A DNA stretch of 64,000 nt from Chryseobacterium oleae. Lineage in GTDB: Bacteria; Bacteroidota; Bacteroidia; Flavobacteriales; Weeksellaceae. The position numbers were made by a program, and so were the translations under genes. The first letter of the stretch is position 1. Every line of letters begins with the position of its first letter. This document shows, piece by piece, positions 59,163-64,000 of this stretch. The stretch is from contig NZ_FOVD01000009.1 in assembly GCF_900115055.1 (NCBI RefSeq), positions 1-64,000 of the forward strand, written 5' to 3'. The notes under the pieces were generated by a model. It saw only the letters and a list, made by a program, of their open reading frames with translations. It made no database searches and was not told the DNA's origin.

Positions 59163-59597
59163 TTATTTAATATCCAGTAATTCTACTTCGAAAACTAATG
59201 TAGAATTCGGTCCGATTTCTTTACTGATCTGCTGATCTCCATACGCTAAGTGCGGAGGGATGATCAGTCTCCATTTGCTTCCAACAGACATGAGCTGAAG
59301 AGCTTCTGTCCATCCTTTGATTACTTTGTTCAAAGGGAAAGATGCCGGCGTTCCTCTTTTTACAGAGCTGTCGAAAATCTTACCGGAAATAGTAGTTCCG
59401 TGGTAATGGCATTTTACGGTGGATTTAGGCCCCGGCTGTGCGCCATCGCCTTCGGTAATGATCTCGTACTGCAGGCCGCTTGGCAACTGTACAACACTTT
59501 CTCTTTTACCGTACTCTTCCATGTATTCCTTACCGTCGTTAAGGTTCTTTTCTGCCTGTTCTTTTTTCTTTTTAAATAACATATCTGCTACTCCCAT
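59163..59597 (-). CDS. FKBP-type peptidyl-prolyl isomerase
   Basis: 144 aa, no signal peptide. The lysine-rich N-terminus (FKKKKEQAEKNLNDGKEYMEEYGKRE) precedes a complete FKBP domain: YEIITEGDGAQPGPKSTVKCHYHG, GKIFDSSVKRGTPASFPLNKVIKGWTEAL, GSKWRLIIPPHLAYGD and NSTLVFEVELLDI. Trp, Tyr and the active-site aromatic residues are conserved. It accelerates proline isomerisation in the cytosol. A TATCTTTG -7 element lies at 59620-59613. Confidence 0.92.
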   Translation of the reverse strand: MGVADMLFKKKKEQAEKNLNDGKEYMEEYGKRESVVQLPSGLQYEIITEGDGAQPGPKSTVKCHYHGTTISGKIFDSSVKRGTPASFPLNKVIKGWTEALQLMSVGSKWRLIIPPHLAYGDQQISKEIGPNSTLVFEVELLDIK

Positions 59598-59978
59598 TGT
59601 TGATATTTTTTACAAAGATAGGGGTTTTTGAGAAGATGAAAGAGGGAAGCTGGAGGATGGAAGTTATGGAGGGAGATGGCAGGGATAATAGTTAAAATGT
59701 TGTTTGTTGCTAGTTGCTGGTTGTTAGTTGGCAGTTTAGAATATAATGAAGAAACAAATTGAAAAAGTCTTTTGGTTAAAGGGTAAACCAGGAGTTCTTC
59801 TATCTTGAGACTTCCCTCTTCCATCCTTTCTTCTAAATTACAGACTAGCAGTGACTTCCACTTTCCATTCTTCAATCTTCCGCCCTTATCTCCCTGACTG
59901 CCGCAAAATTCAAATAATTTTAACATTGGGTTAACGCGGATTCAGAAACTTGGCGTTATAATTGAATTTAAAAACTAA
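59598..59978. repeat. Intergenic region with inverted CTTCCATC-type repeat words
   Basis: 381 bp with AGAGGGAAGCTGGAGGATGG (about 59640) and the complementary words CTTCCCTCTTCCATCC (59811), plus GTTGCTAGTTGCTGG. It also contains the -7 of the FKBP gene at 59613-59620. A 112-aa open frame through it looks like repeat, not a protein. Confidence 0.5.
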
Positions 59979-60983
59979 ATGCCAGAACCACTAAAATATA
60001 ATAAGAAATTTGACGAACTTACCGAAGAGGAAAAAAAGCTTTTCGAAATCAATAAAAAGACTATTGCTGATTTCGTTGAACAGTCTTCTTCCATAAGTGA
60101 TGTCGACTATGCCACCAGAAATGCCCATGCCAAGACTTATGCCGCAGCTGATGGTACATTTTTCATCGATAAACACATTCCTGAAGAACTTCTTCCTTTT
60201 TTTGACATTGAAAAATTTGATCTGACCATCAGACTTTCCAATGCCAATCTGAAAATCAAGAACTCAGAAAAAGATATTCCTGCTTACGGATTTGCAGTCA
60301 AAATAAAGGACGAAAAAGGCGGGCTGATCGCGAATTTTCCTTTGGTTAATTTTCCTTTGCTTCCCACGAATTCGGTTTCTCATTTCCTGAAACTGTTTAC
60401 TGCGGTGAACCGGTTTTACATTAAAAAATGGAGCAGTTTCTTTTCATTGGCCACTCAGATGCTCAAAGTGATTCCTTCGGTCTGTACATTTTCGTTTGCA
60501 CGGAATATTTTAAAACTGCTGGGAAAAAGAAATGATTTTATTCTCTCTTTTGATTATCACTCTGTTGGTGCTTACCGTCTTGGTGATCATATGATCAAAA
60601 TCAAGCTGGTTCCGAAATCTGTGGATAAAAATTTTGGGAAGAAGTTAAAGATGAAAGAGGCTCTGAAACATTATTTTCAGGATCACGATTATACTGCCGA
60701 TGTTCTTATCCAGTTTTGTTATAACCTCAAAGAACAGCCTATCAACAAGCTGAATGTGGAATGGAAGAATTCACCCTATATTAAAATCGGGGAAGTGAAA
60801 ATAGATAAAGGCCAGCTTCTGGATCCTCGTGACTGCACCACTGAGCTCCTTTCATTCAATCCCTTTGAAAGCAAGATCTTTTTCCAGCCTGTCGGAAAGA
60901 TTCAGAAACTTCGTGATGAAGCATATAAAGTATCTGTGCAGACGAGGAGGAAGATTAATAAGCTGCTGCACAAACATCAATGA
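59979..60983 (+). CDS. Catalase-like heme protein (divergent)
   Basis: 334 aa, shorter than the roughly 480 aa of a normal catalase. RNAHAKTYAAADGTFFIDKHIPEELLPFF matches the region of the catalase distal histidine (RxxHAKG), and FSFARNILKLLG and SFDYHSVGAYRLGD resemble later parts of the core barrel. The usual proximal tyrosine motif (R-x-x-x-Y near the end) is not seen. It may be a heme protein of the catalase-like superfamily with another activity, or inactive. Confidence 0.55.
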   Translation: MPEPLKYNKKFDELTEEEKKLFEINKKTIADFVEQSSSISDVDYATRNAHAKTYAAADGTFFIDKHIPEELLPFFDIEKFDLTIRLSNANLKIKNSEKDIPAYGFAVKIKDEKGGLIANFPLVNFPLLPTNSVSHFLKLFTAVNRFYIKKWSSFFSLATQMLKVIPSVCTFSFARNILKLLGKRNDFILSFDYHSVGAYRLGDHMIKIKLVPKSVDKNFGKKLKMKEALKHYFQDHDYTADVLIQFCYNLKEQPINKLNVEWKNSPYIKIGEVKIDKGQLLDPRDCTTELLSFNPFESKIFFQPVGKIQKLRDEAYKVSVQTRRKINKLLHKHQ

Positions 60984-60989
60984 TGATTG

Positions 60990-61078
60990 ATGTGAATTGT
61001 CAATTGTGAATTGTGAATTTCTAAAAACACAGTTAAAAATTGACAACTCACTTGCGAAGCAAAATTGATCATCATGAA
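60990..61078. repeat. TTGCTTCGCAAGTGAA repeat family, copy 4 (inverted)
   Basis: TTGTCAATTGTGAATTGTGAA and the core TCACTTGCGAAGCAAAATT at 61048-61066. Confidence 0.7.
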
Positions 61079-61101
61079 TTCTGGTGTTTTTTTGAAATAA
61101 A

Positions 61102-61134
61102 AAAAGGCTTTACGATTTGTAAAGCCTTTTACTA
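61102..61134 (-). terminator. Terminator of terC
   Basis: AAAAGGCTTTAC (61102-61113) / GTAAAGCCTTTT (61119-61130), a perfect 12-bp stem with T runs. It also limits the plus-strand catalase-like gene. Confidence 0.8.
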
Positions 61135-61153
61135 TAATAAGGTTTTGTTGTTC

Positions 61154-62194
61154 TTATTTTTCTAATTTCTCTTTTTCCTCATCTTCCTTTTCAGGGAACA
61201 TAATAGATATAAGAACCGAAAGTACCAATACTCCTCCTACGATTCCCAATGAAACCGGAGACGGAATATGAATCCATGGTGCGATCAGCATTTTTACCCC
61301 GATAAATGACAGGATAATCGCCAGTCCGTAAGGAAGCTTGCTGAACATATGGATAAAGTTCGCCAACAGGAAATATAATGATCTCAATCCTAAGATCGCG
61401 AAAATATTGGATGTATAAAGGATGAACGGGTCATTGGAGATCGCAAAGATCGCCGGAATAGAGTCTACCGCGAATAGAACGTCGGTAAATTCAATAACCC
61501 CAACCACTACTAAAAGCGGTGTTGCCATCTTGATTCCGTTTTGGATCGTGAAGAATTTATCACCATCATAATTATCGGAAACTTTCCAGAAGCTTTTGAT
61601 CAGTCTTGCACCGGCTGTATTGCTGTAATCTTCGTCGTCATCGTCACCTCCGTCACCCCAGGATTTGATCCCGGCATAGACAAGGAACAGACCGAACAGG
61701 GCCATTACTACGTTGATCTGAACTGCTTTTCCGAAAATATTCATTTCAGGAAGATACGTCAGGTTGATTAACCCCACTCCAGCGAAGATAAATATCGCTC
61801 TGAATATCAATGCTCCAATGATTCCCCAGAAGAGAACTTTGTGGTGAAGATATTTCGGAACTTTAAAGAACCCGAAAACAAGGATAAATACGAATAAGTT
61901 ATCCACAGAGAGGGCTTTTTCAATCCAGTAGGCGGCCTGATACTGCGTAAATTTCTCTACGGCCACAGCGTGGCTTTCAGGACTTCCGTCTGTATTGAAA
62001 ACCCAATACACCACTCCGGAGAATATCATGGATAGTGAAATCCATACGATAGACCAGATGGTAGCTTCTTTGGATGATACTTCATGGCTTTTTTTGTTGA
62101 ATACTCCTAAATCCAGGAGCAGCATGATAACTACCGTTACCGCAAATCCCCACACCAAGCCCGGGTGCAATTCTAAAATACTTTGATGTTCCAC
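61154..62194 (-). CDS. terC: TerC-family integral membrane protein
   Basis: 346 aa, about nine membrane segments. The family signatures are WIEKALSVDNLFVFILVFGFF, FWGIIGALIFRAIFIFAG and VVGVIEFTDVLFAVDSIPAIFAI. A cytoplasmic acidic loop (WGDGGDDDDEDY) could bind divalent metal. TerC proteins are implicated in manganese handling and tellurite resistance. It follows the terD gene with a 175-bp gap and a near-consensus -7 (minus AATATTTG, 62250-62243). Confidence 0.92.
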   Translation of the reverse strand: MEHQSILELHPGLVWGFAVTVVIMLLLDLGVFNKKSHEVSSKEATIWSIVWISLSMIFSGVVYWVFNTDGSPESHAVAVEKFTQYQAAYWIEKALSVDNLFVFILVFGFFKVPKYLHHKVLFWGIIGALIFRAIFIFAGVGLINLTYLPEMNIFGKAVQINVVMALFGLFLVYAGIKSWGDGGDDDDEDYSNTAGARLIKSFWKVSDNYDGDKFFTIQNGIKMATPLLVVVGVIEFTDVLFAVDSIPAIFAISNDPFILYTSNIFAILGLRSLYFLLANFIHMFSKLPYGLAIILSFIGVKMLIAPWIHIPSPVSLGIVGGVLVLSVLISIMFPEKEDEEKEKLEK

Positions 62195-62369
62195 TTCAGT
62201 TTATGTTATTATATGATAAAAGCAATAGATGTACAGTATGCACAAATATTGCTAATTTTTAATGTTTTTTATTTGATATCAATAGGGTCAATAAGTTTTA
62301 GCTCAAGCCTGTAAAACTATTCATTTTTTTCGAATGGACCAAAGCTCTTTCTTACTGATGATCTACCGA

Positions 62370-62978
62370 TTATAAATAATTCGCCTGAACCGTCTGGATC
62401 GTCTGTTCCAGCTTTCTGTCTGAAGTAGGATCTCCGATCGCGTTGAATTTCCATTCTCCGTTTCTCTTGTAGAAAACCCCCATTACCATAGCAACGTGTC
62501 CTTTGAAAGAAGCATCATTGGCGATATCATATTTAGCAAAAACCTCTCTTACATTGGTAGGTGTTCCTTCATAGATACGGATAGAAGCGAAAGGAATTGT
62601 TCCGAAATCCTGTCCCTGGTAGCTGTTCAGCACCAGTGCAACGTGTTCTACGTTAGGCTCCAGCTGGCTGAAATCTACGGTGATCACTTCATTGTCTAAT
62701 CCGTCATCTCCATTCACATCTCCGGTAAGGTCATCACCGCTGTGTTTTACAGAACCGTTTCTTGATTTCAGGTTTCCGAAATAGATCACTTCCGTAAGCG
62801 TTTTGTTTGAATCAAATAAGATACAGCTTCCATCTAAGTCTACTGCTTCTTTTTTAGTTCCGAAAAGTCCTTTTTTCTCAATTGCTCCCCAGTTGATTCC
62901 CACACAGGCTTGGGTAAGCTCGGCACCGTTTTCCTTTTTCAGGTTGATTCTTTGACCTTTTTGTAAGTTAATAGCCAT
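62370..62978 (-). CDS. terD: TerD-family calcium-binding stress protein
   Basis: 202 aa cytosolic beta-sandwich: MAINLQKGQRINLKKENG, VGINWGAIEKKGLFG, VDLDGSCILFD and HSGDDLTGDVNGDDGLDNEVI, the acidic residues forming the two calcium sites. The C-terminal AMVMGVFYKRNGEWKFNAIGD is typical of the family. TerD works with TerC and other Ter proteins in a membrane-associated stress complex. Confidence 0.93.
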   Translation of the reverse strand: MAINLQKGQRINLKKENGAELTQACVGINWGAIEKKGLFGTKKEAVDLDGSCILFDSNKTLTEVIYFGNLKSRNGSVKHSGDDLTGDVNGDDGLDNEVITVDFSQLEPNVEHVALVLNSYQGQDFGTIPFASIRIYEGTPTNVREVFAKYDIANDASFKGHVAMVMGVFYKRNGEWKFNAIGDPTSDRKLEQTIQTVQANYL

Positions 62979-63037
62979 CTTTTTATGTTTAGTATTGTTA
63001 TGTATTCTAAGGCGAAATGATTGGTTTTTCTTTCGCT

Positions 63038-63961
63038 TTAATTGTTATTCAAATTTAAATTAAGCATTGCACGCAGGATATTCGTTTCTTCGTCGAAATC
63101 GAATATTTTGCTCATAATATCTATATTTTCCAGATTTTTGAGATAATCTTTCAGCACATTTCCCACTTCTGCAGGAATCGTTCTTTTCCTTTCAGTGATG
63201 GTATTTTCCAGCAGCTCATTTTTTGTTTTCAACTGATTGATGATTGAACTCTGATTCGACTGGTTCTCGGAAACATTCAGTTTTTCAAGATCCCCGTCAA
63301 ACAGATAAAGTTTTTTATCATCGATGCCAAAAATAAAATGATCATCAGACTGAAATATCTTGAAGAGCTCATACTCATAAGTCCCGATGAGATAACCGCA
63401 GACAAAACGTACTTTAAAACTCTGGATATTCAGTCTTCCCAAAAGCTTCCTTTCTATCGTATAATCTTTGTACTGATAGGCGGGAAAAGGCTGTGGCTTC
63501 AACTGCTCTTCATCTGCATTGGTCCTGTAGAATTCCTGTCCGTATTTTTTATGGAAATACAGAACATTGTTCCAGTCTGCCGTAAAAATATCTTCGGTAA
63601 GGTCTTTGTAAAGCATTTTCAGATGTTGGGAAAATATACCGCTGTACATCTTCCTGTCGGTCTGAAAGCTGTCTACCCGTCTTTCCTCAAAACCTTCAAT
63701 ATATTTATTATTAACGTCAATTTCATTAATCACAGCCAGCATATCATTTTCCTTCTGCCGTTTTATTTTGGTGAGAAGTTCTATGAGACTGTCGGTATAC
63801 TGCAGGTGGAAAAGTTCCAGTTTATTGTAGTCCAGAGCGGTATTTTCCTGAAACAAATTGTGGATGATATCCGTTTTGATGTAAATAGATATGATATCAA
63901 TATGTTCAAAAAAATTAGCAAGAAGTTTAAGCTTTGTTAATCTTCTTTTGCTCTGAGACAT
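63038..63961 (-). CDS. Hypothetical protein in the Ter cluster
   Basis: 307 aa from MSQSKRRLTKLKLLANFFEHIDII (the frame opens at 63985). Mostly helical, with no signal peptide or membrane segment. The C-terminal third has a beta-rich part (RLNIQSFKVRFVCGYLIGTYEYELFKIFQ, FIFGIDDKKLYLFDG) and a long coiled-coil stretch (INQLKTKNELLENTITERKR). I do not recognise the family. Gene order with terD, 59 bp away, suggests an accessory Ter component. Confidence 0.55.
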   Translation of the reverse strand: MSQSKRRLTKLKLLANFFEHIDIISIYIKTDIIHNLFQENTALDYNKLELFHLQYTDSLIELLTKIKRQKENDMLAVINEIDVNNKYIEGFEERRVDSFQTDRKMYSGIFSQHLKMLYKDLTEDIFTADWNNVLYFHKKYGQEFYRTNADEEQLKPQPFPAYQYKDYTIERKLLGRLNIQSFKVRFVCGYLIGTYEYELFKIFQSDDHFIFGIDDKKLYLFDGDLEKLNVSENQSNQSSIINQLKTKNELLENTITERKRTIPAEVGNVLKDYLKNLENIDIMSKIFDFDEETNILRAMLNLNLNNN

Positions 63962-64000
63962 TATGGTTGCTGCATCATCCCCCACCTTGGTATTCTGTTA

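Noticed and set aside
59588..59926. 112-aa open frame
   Set aside because: It covers intergenic repeat words and the FKBP promoter, and the composition is that of the repeats.
63961..63999. 3' end of a further upstream gene (reads ..NRIPRWGMMQQP then TAATG)
   Set aside because: The stop overlap with the next ATG is attractive, but only 12 codons are visible and another frame also ends nearby, so I did not annotate it.

Overview
The window is AT-rich bacterial DNA from a member of the Bacteroidota, most likely the family Weeksellaceae and close to Chryseobacterium. The evidence is type IX secretion proteins (a gliding-motility type B C-terminal domain, a PorZ-like protein with a sorting domain), GLPGLI-family protein, Chryseobacterium-type double-glycine leader peptides, malate:quinone oxidoreductase, DUF1684 and DUF1572-like families, and repeated use of the Bacteroidota promoter (-33 TTTG / -7 TAnnTTTG) instead of -35/-10. 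Most of the window is chromosomal housekeeping with some accessory islands. There is no CRISPR array, rRNA or prophage.

Layout. 1-950: edge of an IS3-type element, then a tRNA array (three near-identical tRNA-Lys and one tRNA-Leu) that grew by local duplication. 954-8972: aroK, an S4 RNA-binding protein, an FKBP-like lipoprotein, a glutamate-synthase-like flavoprotein, mtaB, a DinB-like protein, an NTF2-like protein and a large type IX-secreted protein. 9144-12541: a possible nuclease, an alpha-glucan phosphorylase lacking the usual PLP lysine, and small proteins. 12673-17004: an island with two double-glycine leader peptides, a dipeptidyl peptidase IV, a frameshifted GLPGLI gene and an XRE regulator. 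17155-24792: three POT peptide transporters interrupted by a YhcG-type nuclease gene, a periplasmic thioredoxin and a secreted cysteine-containing protein. 24900-30438: recG with a missing ATG, an AraC/pseudo-receiver pair, a GNAT enzyme and dapA. 30631-35279: a compact four-gene operon (5'-nucleotidase C-domain lipoprotein, its metallophosphoesterase partner, porZ-like, recO). 35341-43163: GH63-type glucosidase, glucose-dehydrogenase-like SDR, GNAT, DUF1684, a cholesterol oxidase, an AadS-like nucleotidyltransferase and an unknown protein. 43432-44937: mqo.

45295-52835 is a coherent trans-4-hydroxy-L-proline catabolic locus: an Xaa-Pro peptidase, then pyrroline-4-hydroxy-2-carboxylate deaminase, alpha-ketoglutarate semialdehyde dehydrogenase, hydroxyproline 2-epimerase, D-hydroxyproline dehydrogenase and an AraC regulator. 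It would turn collagen-type imino acid into 2-oxoglutarate. With DPP IV and three peptide transporters it points to a peptide-scavenging lifestyle. 52950-61000: gpsA, an M23 peptidase with an unusual insert, an Rrf2-controlled operon (Rrf2, NAD(P)-binding protein, MBL/MoaF-like fusion) with two matching palindromic operators, a lipoprotein, an FKBP isomerase and a catalase-like protein. 61154-64000: the end of a tellurium-resistance-type (Ter) stress cluster with terC, terD and an unknown partner.

Many intergenic spaces carry short repeated word families rather than genes. One family has the core AATTTTGCTTCGCAAGTGAA and occurs at 29471, 43203/43335 and 61048.
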